From Pseudomonadota bacterium (lineage in GTDB: Bacteria; Pseudomonadota; Alphaproteobacteria; Rhizobiales; Hyphomicrobiaceae), in NCBI GenBank assembly GCA_018242215.1, contig JAFECG010000031.1, positions 1-64,000 of the forward strand: DNA of 64,000 nt, written 5' to 3'. How positions within the stretch are numbered: position 1 is the stretch's first letter; each line of letters begins with the position of its first letter. Shown here piece by piece: positions 32,596 through 43,267 of this stretch. Below the pieces are notes generated by a model. That model saw only the letters and a program-made list of their open reading frames with translations, was not told the DNA's origin and ran no database searches. A program made the position numbers and the translations under genes.

Positions 32596-32901
32596 TCAGC
32601 GTTTCGCATGACCTTTGTTGATCCGGTCCTTCATGATGTTCGAAGGGCGGAACACCAACACGCGCCTCGGCGTGATTGGCACCTCTTCGCCCGTTTTCGG
32701 ATTGCGACCGATCCGCTGGCCTTTTTGACGGATCCCAAAGGAGCCGAAGGACGAGAGCTTGACGGCATCACCTTCAGCCAAACTGCCGGAAATCTCATCG
32801 AGCACCCGCTCTACAAGTTCCTGGCTCTCGTTCCGAGGCAAGCCCACCTTCGCAACGACCGCTTCCGCGAGATCAGCTCGCGTCAACGTCTTGCCCGTCA
32901 T
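32596..32901 (-). CDS. ihfA: integration host factor alpha subunit
   Basis: A 101-residue HU/IHF protein: [30 protein letters not shown] and [17 protein letters not shown] with the DNA-intercalating Pro loop. With the beta subunit it bends DNA in recombination, replication and transcription. The start at 32901 is the conserved position; the frame is open eight codons upstream. It follows fabH. Confidence 0.95.
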   Translation of the reverse strand: MTGKTLTRADLAEAVVAKVGLPRNESQELVERVLDEISGSLAEGDAVKLSSFGSFGIRQKGQRIGRNPKTGEEVPITPRRVLVFRPSNIMKDRINKGHAKR

Positions 32902-33029
32902 CCTATCCTCCCAGCCGAGCGTCATTCCAAACGTCCATGGTAGCGGCGGTTGGTCGCGGGGTCAACGGGAGGCCGTCAACAAGCATCTGAAAAAGAACGA
33001 TTTTCTACGCTGCAGCGCACCAAAATGGC

Positions 33030-34007
33030 CTACCAGCGGGCCAAAACGGCACCCCAGGTAAATCCACCTCCCATCGCCTCCATCAGGATGAGGTTCCCCT
33101 CCTTCACCCGGTGAGCCTCGAAGGCTTCATTGAGTGCCAGAGGGATCGATGCGGCTGACGTATTGCCGTGCTTGTCGAGCGTCATGACGATCTTCTCAGG
33201 CGCCACGCCGAGCTTTTTGACGATGCCGTCCAGAATCCGCTTGTTCGCCTGGTGCGGAATGAAGAGATCGATCTCGTCGGGCGCGTAGCCGGTCTCGACC
33301 AGCATTTCCTCGATGACGCCTGAAATCTTCTGGATGGCGTGGCGGAAGACCTCGCGGCCGTTCATGCGCAAGTGACCGACGGTTTTCGTCGACCCCGGAC
33401 CGCCATCGACATAAAGCAAATCCTCGTAGCGGCCGTCGGATCTGATCAGTGTTGCGATAATTCCGCGATCCTCCCGCGTGCCGCGTTGAGGTTGCGACTC
33501 GAGCACAACCGCACCGGCGCCGTCGCCGAAGAGAACGCAGGTCGAGCGGTCGGACCAATCGAGAATTCGGGAAAATGTCTCCGCGCCGATCACCAGCGCA
33601 CGCTTCGATTGTCCGGTTTTGAGAAAATTGTCGGCGATCGCCATCGCATAGACGAATCCGGAGCAGACCGCCTGGACGTCAAATGCGGCGCCCTTCGTCA
33701 CTCCGAGCATGTTCTGGATGCGCACCGCGGTTGCGGGAAAAGTCCGGTCCGGCGTCGCGGTGGCGCAAACGATCAAATCGATGTCGATCGGATCGATCCC
33801 TGCACGCACCAATGCTTGCTTGGCGGCCGCAGCGCCAAGCTCCGAGGTCAATTCCTTCTCGTCGGCGATATGGCGCTGAAGGATGCCCGAGCGTTCTCGT
33901 ATCCATTGGTCGCTGGTGTCGACGATTTTTGCGAGGTCGTCGTTCGTTACGATGCGCTTGGGAAGATGCGCGCCGACGCCGCGAATAACCGAACGAAGAA
34001 CTGCCAA
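33030..34007 (-). CDS. fabH: beta-ketoacyl-ACP synthase III
   Basis: A 325-residue condensing enzyme that joins acetyl-CoA to malonyl-ACP to start fatty-acid synthesis. The catalytic Cys is in [11 protein letters not shown], His in [10 protein letters not shown] and Asn in [10 protein letters not shown]. It starts two bases after plsX, so both are cotranscribed with ihfA downstream. Confidence 0.97.
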   Translation of the reverse strand: MAVLRSVIRGVGAHLPKRIVTNDDLAKIVDTSDQWIRERSGILQRHIADEKELTSELGAAAAKQALVRAGIDPIDIDLIVCATATPDRTFPATAVRIQNMLGVTKGAAFDVQAVCSGFVYAMAIADNFLKTGQSKRALVIGAETFSRILDWSDRSTCVLFGDGAGAVVLESQPQRGTREDRGIIATLIRSDGRYEDLLYVDGGPGSTKTVGHLRMNGREVFRHAIQKISGVIEEMLVETGYAPDEIDLFIPHQANKRILDGIVKKLGVAPEKIVMTLDKHGNTSAASIPLALNEAFEAHRVKEGNLILMEAMGGGFTWGAVLARW

Positions 34008-34009
34008 GT

Positions 34010-35098
34010 CTATGCCTTTCCGAGCGCGCTTCCGGTCGAGTCGCGAGGCTGCTGGCCTGCAACCGCCGCGGCCGAAAGCCTATGATGGAACCCGTCCATA
34101 TCGGCTGTCAGGCGCGCAATCAAACCGGAATCGGCCATCTCGTACGCAAGATCGACAGCGCTCGCAAATCCAAAGGCATCGGTGCCGCCGTGGCTCTTCA
34201 CCGCAATCCCGTTCAACCCCAGGAATGTGCCGCCGTTAACGCGACGAGGGTCCATTTTTTCCCTGAGAACCCGGAAACCGCCCTGGGCAAGGAAGGCACC
34301 GATTTTGCTCACCACCGAACTCGTCATAGCAGCCCGCAGATAGGTGCTGATCTGCTTGGCAGTGCCCTCCGCCGTCTTCAGCGCGATGTTGCCGGCAAAT
34401 CCTTCGACGACGACAACATCAACCGCTCCTTGACCGATCTGATCACCTTCCACGAACCCCTTGTATTCGAGCGGCAGAGCGTCGATCGATTTCAATAATG
34501 AGTGCGCGGCCTTGACGTCCTCGTTGCCCTTCATTTCCTCGGTGCCGACGTTCAAGAGGCCGACGGACGGCCGCTCGATATGGAAGACGGCGCGGGCCAT
34601 CGCGGCTCCCATCAGCGAGAAGTCCGCAAGCTGGCCAGCGGTCGCTCCGATATTGGCGCCGACGTCAAGAACGATACATTCCGATTTGACGGTCGGCCAA
34701 AGCGCGGCGATCGCCGGACGCTCGATGCCCGCCATCGGCCTCAGCACGAGCTTGGCGATGGCCATCAGCGCGCCAGTGTTCCCTGCCGAAACCGCGGCGT
34801 CAGCCTCCCCGGATTTCACCGCCTCAAGCGGCAACCACATGCTGGAACCTTTGCCGCGCCTCAATGCCTGACTCGGCTTCTCGTCCATCGCGATGACGAG
34901 GTCGGTGTGGACAATACGGCTCTTGGCCCGCAACGCCGGATGCGCCGCAAGGGCGGCTTCGATGCGCGGTTGCTGACCGCAAAGAACGAAGCTCAACGCA
35001 GGCTGGCGCTCGAGCGACAAGGCCGCGCCGGGGATCACGACCTCCGGACCGTGATCGCCGCCCATGGCGTCGAGTGCAATCGTTTTTGGGCTTGCCAT
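34010..35098 (-). CDS. plsX: phosphate acyltransferase PlsX
   Basis: A 362-residue protein making acyl-phosphate from acyl-ACP for phospholipid synthesis. The N-terminus [17 protein letters not shown] and blocks such as [17 protein letters not shown] and [20 protein letters not shown] are typical. The start at 35098 matches the family; the frame is open to 35242 without a comparable sequence. It lies upstream of fabH in the usual order. Confidence 0.96.
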   Translation of the reverse strand: MASPKTIALDAMGGDHGPEVVIPGAALSLERQPALSFVLCGQQPRIEAALAAHPALRAKSRIVHTDLVIAMDEKPSQALRRGKGSSMWLPLEAVKSGEADAAVSAGNTGALMAIAKLVLRPMAGIERPAIAALWPTVKSECIVLDVGANIGATAGQLADFSLMGAAMARAVFHIERPSVGLLNVGTEEMKGNEDVKAAHSLLKSIDALPLEYKGFVEGDQIGQGAVDVVVVEGFAGNIALKTAEGTAKQISTYLRAAMTSSVVSKIGAFLAQGGFRVLREKMDPRRVNGGTFLGLNGIAVKSHGGTDAFGFASAVDLAYEMADSGLIARLTADMDGFHHRLSAAAVAGQQPRDSTGSALGKA

Positions 35099-35363
35099 CT
35101 TTTGTCGATTGCCGTGGAAGCCGCGTTTAGCACATAACGCACCCGACTCGGCTAACGGTCCTGTTTGTCCCCGAAATTCGGCGAGACCATAGCCTTTTGG
35201 AGCCTGCCCACAAGGCGAAAACACGCCTCGTGACAGAAGCACTCACACATGTTTAGTTTACCTTGACTTTTCCTTCACATATAGCGCCGGCACGGCGGAA
35301 ATCCGTCGATTAAAACGCGATCCAAAGGGCGGTGCTTCCGAGCTATGTGACGAGCGCGGCGCG

Positions 35364-35882
35364 TTAGCCCCGATCCTTCAGTTTCGATAGTGCGGCAAAC
35401 GGGTTGTGCTTCTCTGCGTCTTCGGTCGCAGGATCCGTCCAGTTGAATTCGGCGCCCTCGCGACGCGGATAGGGATCCAACGACGCCGACAGCATCTCGA
35501 AGACAATGCGCCCGACGGGAACGAGACCGTGCTCCAGGAGCTCGACGTCGGTCCCATCCAAGATGCTCTCTTCCTCTTCACTTTCCTCAGGCTTGAGATC
35601 GGGCCAGAACTCGACGTCGAAGGAGGCTTCGATCTCCTTTCCAACGGGATCGAGCGAGATCACACATGCCTGCTCGACGCTGGCTTCGATCGTGCCTTTC
35701 AATCGATAGGCGCCGCCAGATATCGACACGATGCGATAGCGCGCTGAAAGGCTCGCGACGTTCAGGATATTGAGCGCCTGAGCAACGCGCTCGCGTTCGG
35801 AGGCGTTCGCCTCACGCGTCCGCTCCAGGCCTCCTAAAGGAACTTCCGTTGTTTTTTCGGTCCAATCCAAGTGTTCGGTCAC
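35364..35882 (-). CDS. DUF177/YceD family protein
   Basis: A 172-residue protein with the YceD pattern: ASVEQACVISLDPVGKEIEA, FWPDLKPEE, then DGTDVELLEHGLVPVGRIVFE. YceD-type proteins are linked to rRNA/ribosome-associated acidic-protein roles and sit before rpmF or plsX. It starts at GTG 35882 in a GTGA overlap with the chaperone gene. Confidence 0.9.
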   Translation of the reverse strand: MTEHLDWTEKTTEVPLGGLERTREANASERERVAQALNILNVASLSARYRIVSISGGAYRLKGTIEASVEQACVISLDPVGKEIEASFDVEFWPDLKPEESEEEESILDGTDVELLEHGLVPVGRIVFEMLSASLDPYPRREGAEFNWTDPATEDAEKHNPFAALSKLKDRG

Positions 35883-36439
35883 GTTGCAGTCATCCTGACG
35901 ATTGATACGCTTCGCTCGAGCGATCGGGCGGCGAATCCACATTCCAACCAGGCATCGAAGGATTGGACGGAGAGAGCCGACGCGGCCTCATGCACGTAGT
36001 GCGCGAGGGCCTCGCTTCCACCCCTTTGCGGGGGAGGGTTTGCAAAAATGTAATGCTGCAGACGTTCGGCCATTGCGAACTCATCCCCCGCGGCAAGCGC
36101 ACGCCGGTAAGCCGTTGCCCGTTCGTAAAATGCCGCCGCGGCGCGTTTCACCTTCTTCGGTACGGCGAGATCTCCGACGCCCATCTCCCGCATGCAATCG
36201 TCCATGTCCGTGACAAAGACTTCAATCAGGCGTTGTCTGAGAACGTCCGAGGCAGGGCCCCCCAGGCTCTCTATAGCCAAAAACAGGTGCAGAGCCACCA
36301 GCTCAAACCGACCTTCGGGTGTGTCTGGAACGCCGATATTACCGTAAAAGTCGGGTTGCCTCGCAGCCGTCACGACGCTGCCATAAAGCTCTCCTGCTCT
36401 GCGTCCGGTTTCGGTCCGCTTTCTTAGCCATTGCAACAT
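35879..36439 (-). CDS. ubiquinol-cytochrome c chaperone family protein (CBP3-like)
   Basis: A 186-residue protein with the CBP3 pattern: YGSVVTAARQPDFYGNIGVP, GRFELVALHLFLAIE and VFVTDMDDCMREMGVGDLAV. In mitochondria CBP3 helps assemble the cytochrome bc1 complex; the bacterial role is probably similar. It leads the yceD-plsX-fabH cluster. Confidence 0.92.
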   Translation of the reverse strand: MLQWLRKRTETGRRAGELYGSVVTAARQPDFYGNIGVPDTPEGRFELVALHLFLAIESLGGPASDVLRQRLIEVFVTDMDDCMREMGVGDLAVPKKVKRAAAAFYERATAYRRALAAGDEFAMAERLQHYIFANPPPQRGGSEALAHYVHEAASALSVQSFDAWLECGFAARSLERSVSIVRMTAT

Positions 36440-36587
36440 CGTGGAGTCCTGGGTTTAGCGGAACCGAGCAAAAGTCTGGGGATCATGCGTCGCGTCCACG
36501 GGGGCACGCGGTTGCTGGCTTTCGACACACAATCTAAACACAGGTCGCCGAATGGGGCGAGGCGATTCCCGGGATAAGAATGCGCAA

Positions 36588-37067
36588 ATGAAACAGAACG
36601 GGACCGAGGGCCGGTTTCTATCGGCAGCAGCGCTTCTGCTGAGTCTGCTTGTAACTCCGGCCGTTCTGGGCGGGTGCGGCACGCCGACGATCACCAAGCA
36701 CGGCCAGGAATTCCGGCCTACAGACCTGCAAGCCGTTCAGCCGGGGATGAGCCAGGATCAGGTGCGCACCGCACTCGGCACGCCCTCGACGACGGCCGTG
36801 CTCGGGGATGGCCACGCTTTCTATTACATTTCGAGCACCGACTCGCAAAAATCGTTCTTCCTCCCGACAGAGGAAAATCGCCAGATCGTCGCGGTTTACT
36901 TCAACGGAGGCGGCACCGTCGACAGCATCGCAAATTATGGCCTGAAAGACGGCAAGGTCTTCGATTTCATCAGCCGTACGACTCCAGCCCCCGGGGGCAA
37001 GGACGAAGGCATCCTGAAGTCGCTGTTCCGCAACCTCGGCAAGCAGCAGCTCTTCGGGGATGGCTGA
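36588..37067 (+). CDS. bamE: outer-membrane assembly lipoprotein BamE-like
   Basis: A 159-residue SmpA/BamE-domain protein. A lipoprotein signal ends in the lipobox VLGGC (Cys at about 29). The domain shows LQAVQPGMSQDQVRTALGTP and AVYFNGGGTVDSIANYGL. BamE supports the BAM complex that inserts outer-membrane beta barrels. The ATG at 36588 is chosen because it gives a compact signal peptide. It is divergent from the chaperone cluster. Confidence 0.9.
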   Translation: MKQNGTEGRFLSAAALLLSLLVTPAVLGGCGTPTITKHGQEFRPTDLQAVQPGMSQDQVRTALGTPSTTAVLGDGHAFYYISSTDSQKSFFLPTEENRQIVAVYFNGGGTVDSIANYGLKDGKVFDFISRTTPAPGGKDEGILKSLFRNLGKQQLFGDG

Positions 37068-37243
37068 GCGTCAGCTTCCGTTTACTTCGCCTGAACGCTG
37101 GCCTCGTTCCGCCGACGTTGGGCTGATATATCGTGCCCGAAGCGGTGGTGCGCTTGCAACGGCGCGGTCGAACAGCAAAATGAACCATAGCTTCGCTGGC
37201 ACGTTCCAGCGGTTGGCCGTCAACAATGTGCCAAGGTGTTTCC

Positions 37244-37498
37244 ATGACTGAAAAAATCGAAACGGGCTACATGGCCTTTCTGGTGGACGGCAAAGACGGG
37301 ATCGGTGCCATCCGCGAGGTTACGCCGACATCCCTCGTTCTCTACGTCGAGAACGCGGGCGAATTCGTCGTTCCGCGCGCGGCCGTCGAGGATGTGCATT
37401 CCCAGAAGGTGCTTTTGAAACCCGACCTCTTGGACAAGCGGCTGCTTGCGGCGATCGGACATGTGCACGACAGCGAGGACCCGAAGCTCGTCGGCTAA
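37244..37498 (+). CDS. PRC-barrel-like/DUF2171-like small protein
   Basis: An 84-residue protein resembling short PRC-barrel proteins: GKDGIGAIREVTPTSLVLYV and GEFVVPRAAVEDVHSQKVLL. The role is unknown. An AAGGTG lies before the ATG at 37244. It ends before the bidirectional terminator. Confidence 0.65.
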   Translation: MTEKIETGYMAFLVDGKDGIGAIREVTPTSLVLYVENAGEFVVPRAAVEDVHSQKVLLKPDLLDKRLLAAIGHVHDSEDPKLVG

Positions 37499-37526
37499 AT
37501 TTCTGAGGCCGTGCGATGAAAAAAAA

Positions 37527-37557
37527 GCTCCGCGAACCAGCGGAGCCTTTTTCTTTT
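37527..37557. terminator. bidirectional rho-independent terminator
   Basis: GCTCCGC (37527-37533) and GCGGAGC (37540-37546) form a 7-bp stem with a 6-nt loop. It has A7-8 on the left and a T-rich tract on the right, so it can stop both the rightward PRC-like gene and leftward hppA. Confidence 0.9.
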
Positions 37558-37568
37558 TGTGGTGTCGA

Positions 37569-39728
37569 TCAGGACAGATGCGCGAGCACGGCGAGCAATA
37601 GAAGCGCAACGATGTTCGTGATCTTGATCGCGGGGTTCACGGCGGGCCCGGCTGTGTCCTTATAGGGATCGCCAACGGTGTCGCCGGTTACGGACGCCTT
37701 GTGGGCTTCCGATCCCTTCATGTGCTTCACGCCATCCTTGTCGACAAAGCCGTCTTCAAAGCTCTTCTTGGCATTGTCCCAGGCGCCGCCACCCGACGTC
37801 ATCGAGATGGCGACGAAGATGCCAGTCACGATCACTCCCAGCAGCATGGCGCCGACGGCCGAGAACGCCGCGCCCTTGCCCGCGATCGCGTTGATCACGA
37901 CGAACAGCACGATTGGCGACAACACCGGCAGCAGCGACGGTACGATCATCTCCTTGATCGCAGCTCGCGTCAGCAGATCGACCGCCGCGGCGTAGTCAGG
38001 CTTTTCGGTGCCCTTCATGATGCCCGGCTTGGCTTTGAACTGACGGCGAACCTCGAGCACGATCGCTCCCCCTGCACGTCCAACAGCTGTCATCGCGAGA
38101 CCGCCGAACAGGAAGGGAATGAGGCCACCGAGCAGAAGACCGATGACGACGTAGGGATTTTCAAGGCCGAAGTTGACCTGCACGTCCTTGAAGAACTGAT
38201 AGCCGGTCGCGCCAGCCTTGTTCGCTTCATCGATGAAGTGGTGGAGGTCGTAATTGTAAGCCGCGAAAAGCACCAAAGCACCGAGACCGGCGGAGCCGAT
38301 CGCATAGCCCTTGGTGACGGCCTTCGTGGTGTTGCCCACTGCATCGAGCGCATCGGTCGAGCGGCGGACCTCCTTCGGCAAGCCTGCCATTTCGGCGATG
38401 CCGCCGGCATTGTCGGTCACAGGCCCGAAGGCGTCCAGCGCAACGATCATGCCTGCGAGACCGAGCATCGTCGTCGTGGCAATCGCTGTGCCGAAAAGGC
38501 CACCCAGATTGTACGTCGTGATGATGGCGGCAACGATGGCAATCGTCGGCAAGGCGCAGGCTTCGAGCGAGACGGCCAAGCCCTGGATGACGTTCGTGCC
38601 GTGGCCCGTGACGGACGCCTGGCTGATCGAACGCACCGGGCGGTATCCGATGCCGGTGTAGTATTCCGTGATCCAGACGATCAGGCCGGTCAGAACAAGG
38701 CCGACAATCCCGCAAAGGAACAGGTTCCAGCCCGTGATGGTCTGGCCCGCGGCGGTCCCGACGTCTCCGAAGCCGCCCAGAACGTATTGGGTCGCGGCGT
38801 AGAGGCCAAGAATCGACAGCACCGCCGATGCGATCACGCCGCGATAGAGCGCCCCCATGATCGAGCCGTTAGTCCCGAGCTTCACGAAGTAGGTGCCGAT
38901 GATCGACGTCACGATGCACGCCGCGCAGATTGCTAGCGGATAGACGATCAGGGCGGCAAGGTTCCCCTGGCCCGCGAAAAAGATCGCCGCGAGAACCATC
39001 GTCGCGACAACCGTCACGGCATATGTCTCGAACAGGTCGGCCGCCATGCCGGCGCAATCGCCGACGTTATCGCCGACATTATCTGCGATGGTCGCGGGGT
39101 TACGCGGATCGTCCTCGGGAATTCCCGCTTCCACCTTGCCGACAAGGTCGCCGCCGACGTCCGCGCCCTTCGTGAAGATACCGCCGCCGAGACGGGCAAA
39201 GATCGAGATCAGCGAGGCGCCAAAGCCGAGCGAAACGAGCGCATCGACCACCTCGCGGCTGCCCGGATCCTTACCGAGGCCGACGGTCAGAATGGTGTAG
39301 TAGACGGAGACGCCCAGCAGCGCCAAGCCGGCAACCAGCATGCCGGTGATTGCGCCGGCCTTGAAAGCAATGTCGAGGCCCCTGCCGAGCGACACGGTTG
39401 CCGCCTGAGCGGTCCGCAAGTTGGCGCGCACGGAGACGTTCATGCCGATGAAGCCCGCGAGCCCCGAGAGAACTGCCCCGATCAAGAAGCCGACGGCCTG
39501 AAGGGGTCCGAGAAGCAGCCAAGCAAGGATGAAGATCACGACACCGACGATCGCGATCGTGCGATATTGGCGGCTGAGGTAGGCCTGTGCGCCTTCACGA
39601 ACTGCCGCCGCGATCTCCTGCATGCGGGCAGTGCCCTGATCGGCGCTCATCACCGCGTTCGCGGTGACGACTGCATAGAGAATCGAAAGCGCCCCGCAGG
39701 CGATGATCCCCCAAAGTATGTTGGTCAT
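37569..39728 (-). CDS. hppA: membrane proton-translocating pyrophosphatase (K+-insensitive type)
   Basis: A 719-residue protein with about 16 membrane helices. It couples pyrophosphate hydrolysis to H+ pumping across the membrane. The active-site block [20 protein letters not shown] followed by [15 protein letters not shown] is clear. [10 protein letters not shown] carries Lys at the position that is Ala in K+-dependent enzymes, indicating K+ independence. It is a single gene ending at the terminator. Confidence 0.97.
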   Translation of the reverse strand: MTNILWGIIACGALSILYAVVTANAVMSADQGTARMQEIAAAVREGAQAYLSRQYRTIAIVGVVIFILAWLLLGPLQAVGFLIGAVLSGLAGFIGMNVSVRANLRTAQAATVSLGRGLDIAFKAGAITGMLVAGLALLGVSVYYTILTVGLGKDPGSREVVDALVSLGFGASLISIFARLGGGIFTKGADVGGDLVGKVEAGIPEDDPRNPATIADNVGDNVGDCAGMAADLFETYAVTVVATMVLAAIFFAGQGNLAALIVYPLAICAACIVTSIIGTYFVKLGTNGSIMGALYRGVIASAVLSILGLYAATQYVLGGFGDVGTAAGQTITGWNLFLCGIVGLVLTGLIVWITEYYTGIGYRPVRSISQASVTGHGTNVIQGLAVSLEACALPTIAIVAAIITTYNLGGLFGTAIATTTMLGLAGMIVALDAFGPVTDNAGGIAEMAGLPKEVRRSTDALDAVGNTTKAVTKGYAIGSAGLGALVLFAAYNYDLHHFIDEANKAGATGYQFFKDVQVNFGLENPYVVIGLLLGGLIPFLFGGLAMTAVGRAGGAIVLEVRRQFKAKPGIMKGTEKPDYAAAVDLLTRAAIKEMIVPSLLPVLSPIVLFVVINAIAGKGAAFSAVGAMLLGVIVTGIFVAISMTSGGGAWDNAKKSFEDGFVDKDGVKHMKGSEAHKASVTGDTVGDPYKDTAGPAVNPAIKITNIVALLLLAVLAHLS

Positions 39729-40008
39729 GTGTGGTCCCTTTTGGCACGCTTCCTGTCGAAGTCCGTTTGGATCGGACCCCTATTACCGGTGCTTCCCTGT
39801 GCTCGCGCAAAAACAGCGTTCCGCGCCGGCCTTTTATTGCTCTGATGATTGCCGCATCGGCTTAGAGTGGCGGGACCATGCCAAAAGTGTCGCAGCGTTG
39901 CAACTCGCGCGAAACGGCCCTCCGACAGAAAAACAGAAAAAGCGACCCGGGCGGGAAAACCGCTCGAGCCGCCAAGATTGTTTTCAAAGCGCTGCGGGCG
40001 GCGGCTCG

Positions 40009-40446
40009 CTAGCGGTGGTGATGCCAGCCACCGCGATAGCCGCCCCATCCACGACGATAACCCCAGCCACGATGGCCACCCCAGTACGCATGGCGCCAAT
40101 AGCGGTGCCGCCAGCCATAGCCGCCGTAATAGCCATAATAGGGGTAATAGTCGTTGTAGTAGTAGCTCGGATAATAGCCATAGCCGTAGCCATAGTACGG
40201 CCATGCGCCGAAGTACGCGCCGGGTCCCCACCAGCGACGGCGGTATCCCCAGCCGCCATAGCCCCAGCCACGGTGTCCCCAGCCACCGTGCCATCCGCCA
40301 TGCCAGCCCGCCTTGGTCACAAGACCTGCGGATGACTGTGCGACTTGAGGAGGAGTCAGACCCGCGGCCGCGTTAGCGGACGTGGGCAGTGTTCCCGCGA
40401 ACAGCAGTCCGGCGAGAACGGACAAACACATGATGAGTCTTCGCAT
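40009..40446 (-). CDS. secreted Gly/Tyr/Trp/His-rich low-complexity protein
   Basis: A 145-residue protein with a Sec signal (MRRLIMCLSVLAGLLFAGTL, cleavage near ANA). The mature part is almost wholly Gly, Tyr, Trp, His, Arg and Pro, with GWHGGWHGGWGH and YYGYGYGYYP repeats. Such proteins are common in Hyphomicrobiales envelopes, and their roles are not defined. The flanking 39729-40008 has no gene. Confidence 0.75.
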   Translation of the reverse strand: MRRLIMCLSVLAGLLFAGTLPTSANAAAGLTPPQVAQSSAGLVTKAGWHGGWHGGWGHRGWGYGGWGYRRRWWGPGAYFGAWPYYGYGYGYYPSYYYNDYYPYYGYYGGYGWRHRYWRHAYWGGHRGWGYRRGWGGYRGGWHHHR

Positions 40447-40729
40447 CGGGTTTCTCCACAAAGAGCAGTTGCTTTCAGGCATTTTTCGCCGGCACAACAC
40501 TGTGGACTTCAAAAACACTCGCGGACCCGTCCAGGTTTCACGAGTTTCTTAGGCACATGGCCCATCTTCCCCGCCTTTGCCGAATTAAGGCTTGCTGTCG
40601 TGAACAGCTGATGAATACCGGTGCCTTTTCGCGCATGGCCGGTCCGACGTTTTTGATCGAGAGCTGCTGCGATGGAGACGGGGGCGTGATAGGTAAACAC
40701 GAATTCCGCTCGAAGGGCCGGAGGCCGAC

Positions 40730-41623
40730 GTGACAATCGAAGACAGTTTGCGGAGCGCCAAGGGTCAGGAACTCATCGCAAGAGTTGCAGACGCATTCGG
40801 CATCGACGAGCAAAAGTCCGGCGCGGCGGTGAGGTCTCTCACCGATGCACTCAACGCTCGCATTCAGCGCGCCATGCTCTCGCGCGGCGGGGTCGCGGAT
40901 GTCGTTTCGCTCGTTACGGCACCCGGCGCACAGCGGACGTTATCAGCCCCCGCGAACCTCAGCTCTCCGGACGCGGAAGCCGCCGGCAACGAAATTCTGA
41001 ATGTTCTGATCGGCAACAAGCACGTCAGCCGAGGCATCGCAGCACGCACGGCATCGGCGACAGGCTTGGATGCCAGCACCGTCGAGAAGATGCTTCCGAT
41101 AGTGGCCAGCTTGCTGATCGGCGAGTTGCAACGCCAATCAGCCCCTGCGATTGCGAAGGTCGCGAGCAGCATTCCGGGTTTCTCGGGTGCCGGTGGCAGT
41201 CCTCTGCCAATGCCGGGAGATATTTTCCCGCCGCCACGATCGTCTGGCAATGAAGCGCCATCGGGTACGGCGCCGCAAAGTCCCGATGGCCCGGGTGCTT
41301 CACGCGGCTCGATCGATGCCGGAAATCCGCTACCGGTTCCCGGCGATACCATTCCCGGTCTCGGACGCAGCAACCGGTATCCGCCTGACGACACCGGCGG
41401 GGATGATGATCCCTATAGTCGGCTGCCGGACATCGTGCGGCGCGGCGGAGAACGGGTGCCCGGGCCGAACGGTGGGTCGCTCGACAGCATCATCCGCTCT
41501 ATTCTTGGAAATCTTCTTGGGTCGAACAGCGGCGTCATCGGCACGATGATCAAACTGTTCCTGATCCGCTGGATTGTTTCGCTTTTACGCCGCGTTCTCG
41601 GAGGCTTGGCAGGCGGTCGATAA
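40730..41623 (+). CDS. DUF937-like protein
   Basis: A 297-residue protein starting at GTG with GGAGG upstream. The first 150 residues match the DUF937/YidB helical pattern (LIARVADAFGIDEQKSGAAV, ASATGLDASTVEKMLPIVAS). The middle is a Pro/Gly-rich, low-complexity linker, and a hydrophobic segment (about residues 255-285) closes it. Function unknown. Confidence 0.7.
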   Translation: MTIEDSLRSAKGQELIARVADAFGIDEQKSGAAVRSLTDALNARIQRAMLSRGGVADVVSLVTAPGAQRTLSAPANLSSPDAEAAGNEILNVLIGNKHVSRGIAARTASATGLDASTVEKMLPIVASLLIGELQRQSAPAIAKVASSIPGFSGAGGSPLPMPGDIFPPPRSSGNEAPSGTAPQSPDGPGASRGSIDAGNPLPVPGDTIPGLGRSNRYPPDDTGGDDDPYSRLPDIVRRGGERVPGPNGGSLDSIIRSILGNLLGSNSGVIGTMIKLFLIRWIVSLLRRVLGGLAGGR

Positions 41624-41699
41624 GCAGGCCGGTGCTGCGCCGAACGGAATAAGGGCCACCCCAAAGGATGACCCTTTTGAAATCGAAATCCGCGGAAGC

Positions 41700-42059
41700 C
41701 TAGCGTCCCCGACGGCACGGCCGCGAATTGATATCGCAACCCCAAGGACCGTGTATGCCATCTTGCGAGCACTTCACGCTCTTGCTCGAAGCAAGGCCCC
41801 AGTGTGCCCAGTCGGAGCCGTATTCGAAATCGGTGAAATCAGCCCACGATTTGATTGCTGCAGCCAATGCAGCTTTTTTCGTCGACTGCCCCGAGCTCGA
41901 ACCATAGTGATAGTGGTCGACGAAGCAGACGCGACCACCACGTTCGCGTTGCTGTTCGTGAATAGCGGCGACCCCCGTCTCGTCCGCGAGCGCTGGCGCG
42001 GCGCAGGCCAAAATTCCAGCCACGACGATCGCCGGTTTCATCCAATCGAAGCGATTCAT
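41700..42059 (-). CDS. exported small hypothetical protein
   Basis: A 119-residue protein with a signal peptide (IVVAGILACAAPALA/DE). The mature part has three Cys (VCFVDHYHYG, VKCSQDG, WGCDIN, with one more near the end) and looks disulfide-stabilised. A later in-frame Met could be the start. No family recognised. Confidence 0.6.
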   Translation of the reverse strand: MNRFDWMKPAIVVAGILACAAPALADETGVAAIHEQQRERGGRVCFVDHYHYGSSSGQSTKKAALAAAIKSWADFTDFEYGSDWAHWGLASSKSVKCSQDGIHGPWGCDINSRPCRRGR

Positions 42060-42263
42060 TGTTCCTGTCTCCGAAGACACCCGGGCATAAACCCCCGTCG
42101 GCTATTTCGCAGATTCAGGGTCACCATCGATAGGTTTGTCGACTGCGCGCGTAAGAAAATCCGTGGGAGAGGCAATCGGGGCACAGCTTTCGTGCCCAAG
42201 CGCAAAACTTTCGAATGGCGCTTGGGGTGTCGGCGCAATCCATACTCTGAGTTTGTTCTAGTT

Positions 42264-42611
42264 TTATTTTGCGGCAACCACCGAGATCTCAACGAGCATG
42301 CGCGGATCGATGACCTTCGCTTCGACGCAGGCGCGGGCGGGAGCGCCCTCGCCGCCGATCCAAGCACTCCAAGCCTTGTTCATCCCGTCGCGATGGCGAA
42401 TATCGTTGAGCCAGACAGTGGCCTGCACGATCTTGGACTTGCTCGTTCCCGCCAATGCCAAAAGCCGATCGATTTCGGCCAGGACTTCAGCGGTCTGCCC
42501 TTCGACATCCTTGGACAGGTCCGTTGGAATGACACCGGCGGTAAAGACGAAGCCATTGGCCTCCGTGACCTTCGAGTAGACGGGGGAAGATTCGTAGCGC
42601 GTGACGGTCAC
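42264..42611 (-). CDS. RidA/YjgF/YER057c-family protein
   Basis: A 115-residue protein of the RidA family, which deaminates reactive enamines and imines. It has VFTAGVIPTDLSKDVEGQTA, VQATVWLNDI and the substrate Arg in APARACVEAKVI. The GTG start at 42611 has AGGAG at good spacing; upstream ATG starts lack one. RidA proteins usually have a final conserved Glu block, present as MLVEISVVA. Confidence 0.88.
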   Translation of the reverse strand: MTVTRYESSPVYSKVTEANGFVFTAGVIPTDLSKDVEGQTAEVLAEIDRLLALAGTSKSKIVQATVWLNDIRHRDGMNKAWSAWIGGEGAPARACVEAKVIDPRMLVEISVVAAK

Positions 42612-42679
42612 TTGAGGTCTCCTGTGTGCAGATTGCATTCGGGCCGCCTCATAGCAGGCGATCGGCCGCGCCAGAAGTC

Positions 42680-43267
42680 TCAAAGCAGTGGTGGGTCCTC
42701 GTGCCGCTCGCCGTCGATGACGAGGCCCTTCAGCGCCCCCGTGCCGTCGGATCCGACGGCGACGATGGCTTCGATCTTGTGTGCGCGGACTTTGTCTTCC
42801 AGGGCGCTCCCCGTGCCTTCCGGCACGAAATATTTTTCGATGCCGTAGCGCACGTTGACGATTGTTTCGGCGCCGTCTTGCGATTTCCACGCCGAGAGGA
42901 CCCGGCCTTTCAGAACGATATCGCCCGCGGTCACCTCAGAGGGGTAGACGCTGCCAACGTGGTTTTCGGTCCACCCTCCTTCCGGCTTCGGACTCATCGT
43001 GACGAAGGCGGGGGTGCCTGGAATAAAACCCTTGAAGTCGGAATCGGATTCCGTGTTCGATTTTTTCAACGTGCTGATGTCGTACCCCAGCGTCACATAA
43101 TCCCCGCGGAAGATGTCTCGGGGATCGAGCGGGCGTACTGACAGCGTCAACTCCCGGCCGGACGTCAGCAGCCGATGGCGTTCGTAGATCATGTCGAAAA
43201 GCGCGACCGACTGGACAAGCGCCACTCCACCGAGGAGCGGCCACAGCCATTTGCGAGCTACGATCAT
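42680..43267 (-). CDS. GDYXXLXY-domain membrane-anchored protein
   Basis: A 195-residue protein with one N-terminal membrane helix (PLLGGVALVQSVALF) and the family motif GDYVTLGY in PRDIFRGDYVTLGYDIS. It overlaps the DUF2157 gene by four bases (ATGA). These two families occur together regularly, but their role is unknown. Confidence 0.9.
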   Translation of the reverse strand: MIVARKWLWPLLGGVALVQSVALFDMIYERHRLLTSGRELTLSVRPLDPRDIFRGDYVTLGYDISTLKKSNTESDSDFKGFIPGTPAFVTMSPKPEGGWTENHVGSVYPSEVTAGDIVLKGRVLSAWKSQDGAETIVNVRYGIEKYFVPEGTGSALEDKVRAHKIEAIVAVGSDGTGALKGLVIDGERHEDPPLL